A stretch of DNA of 60,655 bases from Hyphomicrobiales bacterium (lineage in GTDB: Bacteria; Pseudomonadota; Alphaproteobacteria; Rhizobiales; Rhizobiaceae), in NCBI GenBank assembly GCA_024225445.1, contig JAAEMP010000279.1:1-60655 (forward strand), written 5' to 3'. The translations under genes were made by a program, and so were the position numbers. Shown here piece after piece: positions 9,297-17,950 of the stretch; position 1 is the first letter of the stretch; each line of letters opens with the position of its first letter. The notes beneath the pieces were generated by a model. The model searched no databases, had not been told where the DNA came from, and worked only from the letters and a program-made list of their open reading frames with translations.

Positions 9297-10829
9297 ATGA
9301 ATCCTTCAGAATGGTTAGTACGAACGGCCAAATCCTCGCCTAACCTTCCAGCACTCTTTCGTGGTGAAGAGCTGATCGCCAGCTATGGCAAATTTGCCAG
9401 ACGCGCAGCCGCAATTGGCGCGAACCTTCAACACCTTTATGCAATAGGGCGAGGCGACCGGGTTGCCGTTGTAATGAAAAACAGCACCCAATATCTGGAA
9501 GTGCTTTATGGGATCTGGTGGATTGGTGCCGCCGCAGTCCCCATCAACGCCAAACTGCACCCGAAAGAGACCGCATGGATACTGGAAAATGCCGGAACAA
9601 AAGTAGTTTTCACTTCCAGTACGGATAAAAATGAACTGAGCTCTGTGACACCAAAATGCGTGAAAAAAATCATTGTAACGGATAATGAGGCGTTCAATGA
9701 TTATTACTATTTCGCCCCGCTTCCATCGCCGGTTTCAATGCCTGCGGATCAAATGATCTGGTTGTTTTATACATCCGGGACAACTGGCAAACCCAAGGGC
9801 GTGATGATATCATCGGCCAATATCCAGGCGATGATTCTGGGTTATCAAACAGACATCGCCGTTCATTCCCCCGATGATGCTTCGCTTTATGCGGCACCAA
9901 TGTCTCATGGAGCCGGAATATACAATTTTTTACATGTAATTGGTGGTTCACGCCATTTCGTTCCGCAATCAGATGGATTTAACGAAACTGAAATTTTGGA
10001 ACTGGCATCCAGGATCAAAAATGTCATGATGTTCTGTGCGCCTACCATGGTGAAAAGGCTGGTTAATTGCGCCAAATTATCAAATCGGACCGGCAAAGGC
10101 ATCAAAACCATCATCTATGGCGGCGGACCGATGTATTTTTCAGACATCATCGAAGCAGTTGAGGTAATGGGACCACGATTTGTACAAATCTATGGGCAGG
10201 GCGAATGCCCCATGGCGATTAGCGTTCTCCGGCGCGAGATTGTTGCAGACCGGACTGACAAACGCTGGAAGCAACGATTGAACTCGGTTGGCATTGCTCA
10301 GTCAGCCACATTGGTTCGAGTGGTGGACGGAGATTTCAACGATATACCTGCTGGAGAAATCGGCGAGATCATCGTTCAATCAACGGCCGTTATGTCAGGT
10401 TACTGGCAAAATCCCGAAGCCACCAAAGACACAATTCATAATGAATGGCTGAAAACCGGTGATCTGGGCAGTTTGGATAAAGAAGGCTATCTAAGTCTCC
10501 ACGACCGTTCCAGGGATATGATTATTTCCGGAGGATCAAATATTTACCCTCGCGAAATAGAGGAAATATTACTGCTGCATCCATTGGTCGGTGAAGTCTC
10601 GGTTGTCGGGCGCCCCGACAAGGAATGGGGAGAGATCGCCGTTGCCTGTATTGTATCTCCAAATGGCGAAAAACCAGACATTTCAGAACTAGATCGACTT
10701 TGTATCGAGAATATCGCCCGCTTCAAGCGTCCCAAAGAGTATCTGCTGCTGGATGCCCTGCCAAAAAATAACTACGGTAAAGTGGTCAAGCGTCAGTTAC
10801 GGAAACTGCTGGCAAATGCCTCTGCCTAG
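9297..10829 (+). CDS. Acyl-CoA synthetase (ANL superfamily AMP-dependent ligase)
   Basis: This enzyme should activate a carboxylic acid to its CoA thioester with ATP. The 510-residue length is normal. Signature motifs are the phosphate loop FYTSGTTGKPKGVM (157-170), IYGQGE (298-303), KTGDLG (386-391), hinge region RSRDMIISGGSNIYP (404-418) and the C-terminal catalytic lysine in NYGKVVKR (Lys495). Medium-chain, malonyl-type and aryl-CoA ligases share these features, so the acid is unknown. It is the last plus-strand gene of the CoA-ester cluster, with no strong Shine-Dalgarno at its ATG. Confidence 0.9.
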   Translation: MNPSEWLVRTAKSSPNLPALFRGEELIASYGKFARRAAAIGANLQHLYAIGRGDRVAVVMKNSTQYLEVLYGIWWIGAAAVPINAKLHPKETAWILENAGTKVVFTSSTDKNELSSVTPKCVKKIIVTDNEAFNDYYYFAPLPSPVSMPADQMIWLFYTSGTTGKPKGVMISSANIQAMILGYQTDIAVHSPDDASLYAAPMSHGAGIYNFLHVIGGSRHFVPQSDGFNETEILELASRIKNVMMFCAPTMVKRLVNCAKLSNRTGKGIKTIIYGGGPMYFSDIIEAVEVMGPRFVQIYGQGECPMAISVLRREIVADRTDKRWKQRLNSVGIAQSATLVRVVDGDFNDIPAGEIGEIIVQSTAVMSGYWQNPEATKDTIHNEWLKTGDLGSLDKEGYLSLHDRSRDMIISGGSNIYPREIEEILLLHPLVGEVSVVGRPDKEWGEIAVACIVSPNGEKPDISELDRLCIENIARFKRPKEYLLLDALPKNNYGKVVKRQLRKLLANASA

Positions 10830-10837
10830 ACGCTTTC

Positions 10838-11055
10838 ATGTTTATATTGAATCGTTGACCGGTTTTTGGCGTTTGCTGGCAAGGCAGGTTTTGCGCCGTG
10901 GTCTGGGTGACCACAAGCGAAACATAACGCAGTCCAGCGAGCGCCAAAAACCGACCTTTCAGGTGGGCCAGATCAGCCCATCTGCGACGTTGCGGCACTT
11001 GCCCGATCAACCAGATCGCGCTGCGCACCGCGCCTTGCATACTGGGCTGATATTG
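10838..11055 (+). repeat. Composite dispersed repeat, copy 1
   Basis: The 5' part (10838-10862) contains TGAATCGTTGACCGG. The middle (10879-10925, CAAGGC then CACAAGCGAAA) matches the complement of about 51480-51530. The 3' core (10996-11052) begins CTTGCCCGAT and contains ATCGCGCTGCGC and CCGCGCC before TGGGCTGATAT. The same order of parts occurs at 22624-22815 (+) and 51305-51580 (-). A translated piece of this copy ends in HKRN like the small open frame at the third locus. Confidence 0.55.
10861..10952. repeat. 92-bp nested inverted repeat (long hairpin)
   Basis: The outer arms are GGTTTTTGGCG (10861-10871) and CGCCAAAAACC (10942-10952), exact reverse complements, extended inward by GCTGG/CCAGC. 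Inside sits a perfect GTGGTC/GACCAC hairpin (10899-10904 and 10910-10915). It follows the acyl-CoA ligase stop by 31 bases and could act as a transcript end or stabilising structure, though no T-run follows. Confidence 0.6.
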
Positions 11056-11527
11056 AACCGTAAGGGTTTAGAGGATCCGTGAACGTGCGGAATATTTTTT
11101 GATCACACCGTTATACCAAAAGCAATTGATACTGACTGATTTGACCGGAGTTTACCTGAACTTTGGCAAGGCACGATTGGCACCCTGGTACCAATACCAT
11201 AAGCCGATTGCATTGATGGCCAGGGCCCGGGTAAATCCGGCTTTTGGCATAAGATACCCCACTGATAGATGGCGGTTATCAAATTTCAGGATACTCAAAC
11301 TAAACGAAACTTTGCAAAACGCCAGATTTCATCTTTAATACGTAAAAATTGCACCAGATATTTTTTACCAAGATTTTTGCAGTTATCCTTTGTACTGTCG
11401 CCTTTTTCAAGCTAGGCTCTATAAAAAGTGGGCTCCAGCTGTCAAATTCCACGTTGTTTCAGCAAGGTAGTCGCCATTGTCAAAGCTTCTCGGCGGAAGA
11501 TTGATAACAGAAAAAGAAGGATTAGTA

Positions 11528-13522
11528 ATGACTGCGTCACAGAGTTCCTCCCCGCGTGTCGCGGTCATTTGTGGTCCATATCTATCCGGGAAAACTTCGC
11601 TTCTTGAGGCCTTGCTGGTAGAGGCCGAAGCGTTAAAACCGCGCAATTCCGGCAATGGTTCATTTGACCTGGGGGATAAATCTCCAGAAGCCCGAGCCCA
11701 TGGCATGTCTACTGAAATGAATATTGCAACGGTGGATTATCTTGGCGAAAGCTGGACTTTTCTGGACTGCCCCGGTTCGGTGGAACTGATCCAGGAAACC
11801 CGAAACGCCATAAGTGTCGCCGATATCGCTATTATTGTTGTTGAACCGGATGAAGAAAAAGCAATTTCCATCGCACCGCATTTGAAATTGCTGGACGAGC
11901 TTTCCGTGCCTCACATATTGTTTATCAACAAACTTGATAGCAAAAATGTTTCGGTTCGCTCGCTGATGGAAGCCTTTCAGGCGAATTGTGACAACCCCCT
12001 GGTTTTGCGCGAGATACCAATCCGTGAGGCAGATTCAATTACCGGTCATGTGGATCTGGTTTCTGAGCGAGCATTTCATTGGGAAGAAAATAAAACCTCA
12101 AGCTTGATTTCTTTGCCGAAAAACCTGGAGGAACGTGAAACCGATGCACGAACCGAACTTTTTGAAAGCCTGGCTGATTTCGATGATGAACTACTTGAAA
12201 AACTACTGGAAGATGTCGTTCCATCGTCAGATGAAATTTATTCCAACCTGAAAAAGGATCTTTCAACAAACCTCGTCGTGCCGGTATTCTTCGGCTCGGC
12301 CACCGGTGGCCATGGTATTAGACGATTGATGAAAGCATTGCGCCATGATGTGCTGGATATCAGCGTGACGGCGAAACGCCTGGGAACCGAGAAAAAAACC
12401 GGAACACAGATCAAGATATTCAAGACCATGCATGCCGGCCACGCCGGCAAAGTTTCGATAGGCCGTATCTTGCAGGGTTCAGTTAATGCAAGCGATACGA
12501 TTAACCGGGAACGACCGGCGAGCCTGAACCAATTGTTTGGACAAAAACTGAATATTGTCCGTCAAGCCGCTGCCGGAGATATCATCGGATTTACCAAACT
12601 CAATTCTGCCAAAACCGGTGAAATCCTGTCCTTACAGGCAAACGCAGAAATCGACGAGTTTTGCAACCCGCCACCACCACTATATGCTTTGGCAATCAGA
12701 ACGGAAAATCACGGCGATGATGTCAAATTATCTGATAATCTAAAAAAAGTACTAGAGGAAGATTCATCACTCACAAGCGATTTTGACCAGCATACCGGCG
12801 AGCAACTGCTTTATGGTCAGGGTGATATGCATTTGAAACTCGGCCTGGAAAAACTAACAAACCGCTCTGGCCTCACCGTCATGACCACGATTCCGAAAGT
12901 AGCCTATCGAGAAACTATCCGGAAGAAAATTGAAAAACGAGTTCGCCACCGCAAACAAAGTGGTGGGCATGGCGAATTTGGTGAAGTCCACCTGGTTGTT
13001 ACCCCTCGCCAACGCGGAGAAGGATTCGAATTTACCGACACTATCAGAGGTGGAGTTGTTCCCCGTCAGTATATTCCAGCTGTCAATGCAGGGGTACAAG
13101 ATGCAATGGAAAAAGGCCCTCTTGGATATGGCGTGGTTGATGTTGAGGTCAGTTTGGTTGACGGAAAATATCACTCGGTCGATTCATCCGAGATGGCCTT
13201 TCGCAAAGCCGGAGCTCAGGCAATGAGAGAAGCCTTGGCCGATGCAGGACCGATTTTGTTAGAGCCACAAAACCGGGTAAAAATACTTGTGCCCAATGTA
13301 TTCATTGCCCGGGTACAAAAAATAATTCTGGGAAACAGAGGGCAGATATTTGGTTTTGATGCCAAGCCTGGATGGATCGGATGGGATGAAGTTTCCTGCC
13401 AGATGCCAACATCCGGTATGCAAAATCTAATCGTCGAAATTCGCTCAGCGACGATGGGTGTTGGAACATTTGAATCGGAGTTTGATCACCTGCAAGAAGT
13501 TCCCCGAAATGAAATTCAATAA
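11528..13522 (+). CDS. EF-G-like translational GTPase paralogue
   Basis: This 664-residue protein has the domain order of elongation factor G: G domain, beta-barrel II, then domains III to V. GTP-binding motifs are GPYLSGKT (16-23), DCPGS (80-84) and NKLD (134-137). The third motif of EF-G is DTPGH; here the catalytic histidine is Ser84, so GTP hydrolysis is expected to be weak or differently triggered. The effector region (AHGMSTEMNIAT) is also unlike EF-G's RGITI. The domain IV/V region is recognisable (SGGHGEFGEVHLVV, YHSVDSSEMAFRKAG). The start at 11528 has AGAAGGA upstream. It is probably a non-essential relative (FusA2-like), not the main factor. Confidence 0.85.
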   Translation: MTASQSSSPRVAVICGPYLSGKTSLLEALLVEAEALKPRNSGNGSFDLGDKSPEARAHGMSTEMNIATVDYLGESWTFLDCPGSVELIQETRNAISVADIAIIVVEPDEEKAISIAPHLKLLDELSVPHILFINKLDSKNVSVRSLMEAFQANCDNPLVLREIPIREADSITGHVDLVSERAFHWEENKTSSLISLPKNLEERETDARTELFESLADFDDELLEKLLEDVVPSSDEIYSNLKKDLSTNLVVPVFFGSATGGHGIRRLMKALRHDVLDISVTAKRLGTEKKTGTQIKIFKTMHAGHAGKVSIGRILQGSVNASDTINRERPASLNQLFGQKLNIVRQAAAGDIIGFTKLNSAKTGEILSLQANAEIDEFCNPPPPLYALAIRTENHGDDVKLSDNLKKVLEEDSSLTSDFDQHTGEQLLYGQGDMHLKLGLEKLTNRSGLTVMTTIPKVAYRETIRKKIEKRVRHRKQSGGHGEFGEVHLVVTPRQRGEGFEFTDTIRGGVVPRQYIPAVNAGVQDAMEKGPLGYGVVDVEVSLVDGKYHSVDSSEMAFRKAGAQAMREALADAGPILLEPQNRVKILVPNVFIARVQKIILGNRGQIFGFDAKPGWIGWDEVSCQMPTSGMQNLIVEIRSATMGVGTFESEFDHLQEVPRNEIQ

Positions 13523-13562
13523 TTGGAACGCTTCCGATTTATTCTGAATCATTTGATGTCTT

Positions 13563-13599
13563 AGTGTCCGACCCGAAACTCTGAGCAGGGTTGGACACT
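13563..13599. terminator. Hairpin between convergent genes
   Basis: AGTGTCCGACCC (13563-13574) pairs with GGGTTGGACACT (13588-13599) across a 13-base loop, one G-T wobble in 12 pairs. It lies between the EF-G-like gene (+) and the LuxR-type gene (-). No clear T-run follows on either strand, so a bidirectional terminator role is inferred from position. Confidence 0.5.
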
Positions 13600-13624
13600 T
13601 AAATCAAATTGTCTGAACTATCGT

Positions 13625-14335
13625 CTAAATCAATCCGAGCATAATCGCCCTGCATACCGTGTGTACCCTGTTATTGGTACCAAGTTTGTTGGCTGCATTT
13701 GTCACATAATTATTGATTGTGTGTTCGGACAGGTTAAGAATTTTGGAGATTTCATAACTGGTCTTGCCTTGACTAGTCCAGGACAGTACCTGTCGCTCGC
13801 GTTTCCCAAGCTTGATCTGTTTAACATTTCTGAATTCCGGGAATAAACTGACGGAACGCCATGCGACCAGAAATGCGCTTACAATGTTACCGGCTAGTTC
13901 GTCCGTAATTAAATTGTCTTTGTTCTTGAAAAACAATACATATTCAGTGCCATTGATAAAAGGTGTCTTCAGGGTGGCACATGAAAAAGTTTCTTCTTTG
14001 CCATTTTCCAGATCCGCCTCGAATAATTTGTTACTCTTGTTGCTATAAATCCAATAGTTAATTATCCTATTTTTGGCCCCGGTTTCATCAGGATCCAAAG
14101 ATTGCTCCGACAAAGCATTCTGTATAAGTTGAAGCTCATCTTCCCTGAACAATTGACTATCTGGCCCTAAACAAACAACAAAACGTTCATGGCTGTTACC
14201 AATTACCCGATGTTGGAGTAACTGCCAGTGAGCCAAATTGTTCTTTTTGACCACATCATCCAGCAAGGCCTCCAGTTGAGAGACACTTAACGGATTAATC
14301 AAGTTCTGAACAAGTGTTTTAAACTGATCGCTCAA
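13625..14335 (-). CDS. LuxR-type regulator, possibly VisN/VisR-like
   Basis: The 236-residue protein ends in a typical LuxR helix-turn-helix (LGKRERQVLSW ... YEISKILNLSEHTINNYV, about 175-236). The N-terminal 170 residues do not show the Trp/Tyr/Asp/Pro set of an acyl-homoserine-lactone pocket, in contrast to the decayed LuxR at 52786-53498. In rhizobia, VisN and VisR are LuxR-type master regulators of flagellar genes, and none other is present beside this flagellar locus, so a role in motility is possible but unproven. The frame starts at TTG (14335) with only weak GGTGAT upstream; no ATG or GTG lies in frame nearby. Confidence 0.75.
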   Translation of the reverse strand: MSDQFKTLVQNLINPLSVSQLEALLDDVVKKNNLAHWQLLQHRVIGNSHERFVVCLGPDSQLFREDELQLIQNALSEQSLDPDETGAKNRIINYWIYSNKSNKLFEADLENGKEETFSCATLKTPFINGTEYVLFFKNKDNLITDELAGNIVSAFLVAWRSVSLFPEFRNVKQIKLGKRERQVLSWTSQGKTSYEISKILNLSEHTINNYVTNAANKLGTNNRVHTVCRAIMLGLI

Positions 14336-15050
14336 AATATCACCATGATCTTAAACATGGTCCCCCAAACCAGCACGGCTAAATTACTACATAATACATC
14401 CTGCTGCTATCCAAATATCAAGTCTAGCAGTATGATTCTCAAATCCAATTGTCCTGCAAATCTCGTCAATATGCAACAAATAACTTATTCGAAATATCAA
14501 CAGTTTATGATTTTTCAAATAATATTACTGATGCAAAGGTTCTTGTTACCTTGACTTGTACAAAAGTACTTCCAATCTCAGTAAACATTGAATATCAAAT
14601 AATAATAACACTAAATATAATAGTGGTTTGTATATTAGTTCAAGTTCATTGATAATCGAAAAAGAACAATAAAACTATAATGAATACTGACCAAATTAAA
14701 ACAATTTTGCGTTAAATTTTATCCAAATTGATTAGGTGACCTAATTTCATTATAATCAACCATTAATCTATAATTGGATTTTAAGAATTTTCAAATACTC
14801 TAAATTTAGTTCTGGTGGAAAAGGCATGGAAACAGGCCTTTGCATGATGCTGTTCCACCATGCCGGCAGTCCGGTATGCCACCACTTTGTGGTAATCCGG
14901 AAATTGCCGTACACTTATTCTCAATTTTTATTCAAGTGTGTTGTTGGAAGAATTTACTAACAACTTTCTGCTGTACCTTTTATGCAGTTGCTTGTTGAGG
15001 GATAAGCCTGTCTTGAAAACGGCGGTTCCAATTTTGATGTTGGAGACGTT
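14336..15050. other. AT-rich 715-bp intergenic region
   Basis: No gene is supported. The segment to about 14810 is strongly AT-rich. At 14860-14905 there is partial dyad symmetry around GCCGGCAGTCCGG and CCACTTTGTGG, which might be part of a promoter or small RNA, but I could not define ends. The divergent LuxR-type gene and the small secreted protein both begin from this region, so promoters for both are expected here. Confidence 0.4.
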
Positions 15051-15368
15051 ATGCGCTTTGCGAAATTCATTTCAATTTTTTTTGTCTCCGTGACAATCTC
15101 CTACAATGCTGATGCCACGGGTCAAAAATTCACCATAAGTGCTGGAATTACTATCGGTGAGGAACCAGCCAAATCCAATTTGAAAAATCTTAGTTATACC
15201 TGTGGCGCCGCTAAAAACAAAATTCGCCTGGCAGGATTCAATCAGTTGCAAATTTTGAACTGTAACGGAAATATTTTCAGTTTTTCTTCCTTTTCAAATG
15301 GAAAATATAGAACCGTCAAAATCAACTCCCAAACCGGAGACATATCGGTGTCAGGCATTAGGAAATAG
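15051..15368 (+). CDS. Small secreted protein, PepSY-like C-terminal region
   Basis: The 105-residue protein begins with a signal peptide (MRFAKFISIFFVSVTISYNADA) and has GGAGACG upstream of the ATG. The mature part pairs two cysteines (LSYTCGAAKN and ILNCNGN) and ends NGKYRTVKINSQTGDISV, a pattern I associate with short PepSY-like periplasmic proteins common in rhizobia. Function is unknown. It stands alone, upstream of another small membrane protein. Confidence 0.65.
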   Translation: MRFAKFISIFFVSVTISYNADATGQKFTISAGITIGEEPAKSNLKNLSYTCGAAKNKIRLAGFNQLQILNCNGNIFSFSSFSNGKYRTVKINSQTGDISVSGIRK

Positions 15369-15594
15369 CTTTGAGTTTTGACCAACCGGTGATCTGTCAA
15401 TAATTTGGCTACCTGTATCAGGAACAATGCCAAAGATTGTGATGTTTGCATATATCACGCCACACCCGACGGGCATATTGATCATCCATTCACCCGCCAT
15501 CAAGTATATCAATATTTTTTGGCATTAGAGTATGACGTGTTTATTCTGGCACGATTTTTGCTTCTTCTCTTTCAATCAGGAAAGAGAGTTCAAA

Positions 15595-15789
15595 ATGATA
15601 CACTGGAAAAACAAGTCACTGGACAAATTATCAGATTCCGAACTTCAACAGGCCCTCTCAGAGGCCATCCAGAATAATTTTGCCCGAAAAGGGCACTCCA
15701 ATAGCAGTGATATATCCTCGACTTTCATTTTTGGGGTTTTGGCCGGTGCATCCCTCGCTGTAATGGGTATTTATGCCAGCCTGGCTTAA
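15595..15789 (+). CDS. Small single-span membrane protein
   Basis: This 64-residue protein has a charged N-terminal half (WKNKSLDKLSDSELQQAL) followed by one membrane span near the C-terminus (TFIFGVLAGASLAVMGIYASL). I chose the ATG at 15595, preceded by AGGAAAGAG nine bases upstream; the frame is open back to 15532 but that extension has no ribosome binding site. I do not recognise the family. Confidence 0.55.
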   Translation: MIHWKNKSLDKLSDSELQQALSEAIQNNFARKGHSNSSDISSTFIFGVLAGASLAVMGIYASLA

Positions 15790-15910
15790 ATAGTCCAAAT
15801 TATCCAAACAGGCCTGGGGTCAGGACTCATCAAGATTTATTAATCCATCAGCCTTACACAAGGCGGTTTTACTATTCTTAATCGCAAGACCAATAACCAT
15901 AAGACTTTCG

Positions 15911-16552
15911 ATGGGAACCACTCGCGCTCTTCAGATATCTATTTGTGCTGTTTTGTCTATCTTAACATCTGCACAACATGCGTCTGGTTGTCAAAACTCT
16001 CAATTCAGTTTTTTTGGAACAAATAAATGCGAATCCCATTTCTCGGGATTCTATAATTTATACGGACAAGCCAGATTGGATCCCAATCTGTCGACCACCA
16101 TAAAAAATTCCAACTGGATTACTGAAATCGCACGAACCAGTGACGTGCAGAAGCCAACAATATTTCTGGCTACCAAATCAATCAACAACAAACTGTCTGA
16201 CAACGGCCCAAGCCGTCCTGCCAAAATGCTGATCAGGTGCCTGAACAATACAACCGCCGTTCTCTTTGAATTTCCGGGATATGAAATGTCGGATGTCAGG
16301 GAACATTCCGAGATTGTTTATCATACCGGTGGCGAATCTGATGAGATACTTGAATTATCCATAGCAGGAAACAAATCAGTATTAGGTGTGTGGCAGGGTT
16401 TCAGGGCAATTCCATTTGTACGCAAACTTTTTGACAAGCAATCCCTGAACATACTGGCTACCGCTAAGAATGGCATCGATCTTGAAGCCAGCTTCGATAT
16501 CTCCGGCATTGAAAGCAGCATCACAAAACTTCGTAATACCTGCGAGTGGTAA
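15911..16552 (+). CDS. TagO/VasI-like periplasmic protein
   Basis: The 213-residue protein has a signal peptide (about 1-25) and four cysteines in the mature part (27, 40, 110, 211). The segment MLIRCLNNTTAVLFEF (106-121) and the C-terminal DLEASFDISGIESSITKLR before CEW (190-213) fit the pattern of the type VI secretion-associated TagO/VasI family (RC-N-T-x-hydrophobic, then an FD-hydrophobic-G-L helix ending Cys-x-Trp). No type VI secretion gene is in this window, so it is an orphan member or an envelope protein of related fold. It ends 94 bases from convergent fliK. Confidence 0.6.
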   Translation: MGTTRALQISICAVLSILTSAQHASGCQNSQFSFFGTNKCESHFSGFYNLYGQARLDPNLSTTIKNSNWITEIARTSDVQKPTIFLATKSINNKLSDNGPSRPAKMLIRCLNNTTAVLFEFPGYEMSDVREHSEIVYHTGGESDEILELSIAGNKSVLGVWQGFRAIPFVRKLFDKQSLNILATAKNGIDLEASFDISGIESSITKLRNTCEW

Positions 16553-16556
16553 CAAA

Positions 16557-16596
16557 CCAGCTGTCTTGCCCAGCTGTCTTGCCCAGCTTGTCTTGC
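16557..16596. repeat. Three 13-bp tandem repeats
   Basis: CCAGCTGTCTTGC occurs at 16557-16569 and 16570-16582, with a third copy at 16583-16596 carrying one extra T. The array begins just after the stop of the TagO/VasI-like gene and lies in the convergent gap before fliK. Such arrays vary in copy number by slippage. Confidence 0.8.
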
Positions 16597-16645
16597 ATTG
16601 CCAGAAATTGTTATTGATCCGGACTAATTGCATAAGCAAAACCGG

Positions 16646-17950
16646 TCACAGATATATGCCATTACGTTGGGTTGATCCGCCATACGGCTTGTCAGTTTGG
16701 GTGTCCACTCCAGCGGTGCTTTCACTTTTGTGTGTATCTGGTTCCAGCAATTGTTGTTGAAAATTATCATTCCCATTTTTGGCAAGTTCATCATTGGCTG
16801 ACTGATCAAGATTCCAGCTACTTTGGCGTTCTTGTGTATTCCCGTCCTTTATGAATTCCAGATTGGGATTGTTTCTGACCATCATCTCGTCAGGAGCAAT
16901 ACCTGACATTATCATCTTATCAGCTAGGGCGGCTATTTCCACCTTAAGAATTTTCTCGGCAACAAGGGTACTGGTCTCAATTGATATACTCAAGCGACCA
17001 TTTGTATTGGATATTTTGACCTCAACCACTCCCAGACTATCGGGAAGCAACTGAATTGTTAAAGTCTTTGGTAATTGGGTCGAGATTTGCCCAGGTACAA
17101 ATGTATTTGTAGCAACTGGAGAAATCTTTACATTTGATGAGATGGATTCAATGATCAGCTGGTTGAAATTCGCTGGTGCTACGCGTTCCAGTTTCACCTC
17201 TCCAATTTTCATTTTGGTTTCGTTTTCAATGGTAACTGCGCTTTTCGCGGAAACTGATTTGCTTTGGCTCAGAGCTGATTCAACTTGAACCTTGTTGATG
17301 GCATTGACGACCTTGATATTTGCATTCATATCCGCAGGTGCCTGTGAAATTACCGGTTTTGAATTTGCGCTGGCTTCACTAGCTGTTTTGATATTTCTTA
17401 GTGTACCTGGATCAATCCCTTTATTACTGAAATTTGCTTCACCCACTGACACTCGGGGCACTTTGTTTTTCAACTCACCTCGTCTCAGGATATTTTCCGA
17501 AACTTCCTGGTTGGAAATGTCTGTTCCCAGATTTTGTGATAGTAGATCTCTGCTGAATTTCTTATTCAAAACATCTGTTCTTTCGCCAGTTCGTGCTTCA
17601 GCAACGTCACTATTAATCTGAACAACAAGAGGTAATGAATTGTAAGCAGGCATCGATTCGTTCAGTACCTTTTCCTGTTTTATTGCATAAACATCAAACT
17701 CCTCGACAGACAGCAAGGCCTCATCAATTTTCAGTGCATTCAAATCAACTGCAGTATCAATTTCATTATCGGGCCCATCCAATTCAATAATTTCAGATGC
17801 CTCGATGAATTGTCTTAACCTGAATTTTTCAGAAGTCTCCAACTCCAGGGTCTTTCCAAATTCCAGATCAATATCGTCACTATTCTGGACTTTCCTGACA
17901 ACTGAATTAGAACCGCTCGGTGTAATGGGAAGGGAAGCACCCAGTTTCAT
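16646..17950 (-). CDS. fliK: Flagellar hook-length control protein FliK
   Basis: FliK is the exported ruler that sets hook length and triggers the switch to filament export. The first 300 residues are low-complexity and poorly conserved, as usual. The C-terminal domain is recognisable: LTIQLLPDSLGVVEVKI, then a SISIET strand and a helix ending at APDEMMV, the Flg_hook pattern. In rhizobia this gene (formerly motD) follows motB-motC, exactly as here; its ATG overlaps the motC stop by four bases (ATGA type). At 434 residues it is of normal size. Confidence 0.85.
   Translation of the reverse strand: MKLGASLPITPSGSNSVVRKVQNSDDIDLEFGKTLELETSEKFRLRQFIEASEIIELDGPDNEIDTAVDLNALKIDEALLSVEEFDVYAIKQEKVLNESMPAYNSLPLVVQINSDVAEARTGERTDVLNKKFSRDLLSQNLGTDISNQEVSENILRRGELKNKVPRVSVGEANFSNKGIDPGTLRNIKTASEASANSKPVISQAPADMNANIKVVNAINKVQVESALSQSKSVSAKSAVTIENETKMKIGEVKLERVAPANFNQLIIESISSNVKISPVATNTFVPGQISTQLPKTLTIQLLPDSLGVVEVKISNTNGRLSISIETSTLVAEKILKVEIAALADKMIMSGIAPDEMMVRNNPNLEFIKDGNTQERQSSWNLDQSANDELAKNGNDNFQQQLLEPDTHKSESTAGVDTQTDKPYGGSTQRNGIYL

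Larger units (their letters stand above)
10830..11527. other. Intergenic region carrying nested palindrome and repeat copy
   Basis: No protein gene is supported. The first half (10838-11055) is a copy of the composite dispersed repeat listed separately and includes a long nested hairpin at 10861-10952. At 11111-11145 a TATACCAAAAGC motif followed by GATTTGACCGG resembles sequences at 38221 and 42747. The remainder to 11527 is AT-rich leader of the EF-G-like gene; nothing else was recognised. Confidence 0.5.

Noticed and set aside
15806-15842. GGGGTCAGGACTCATCAAG near 15,820 as a possible insertion-sequence end
   Set aside because: No matching inverted copy or transposase was found in the window.
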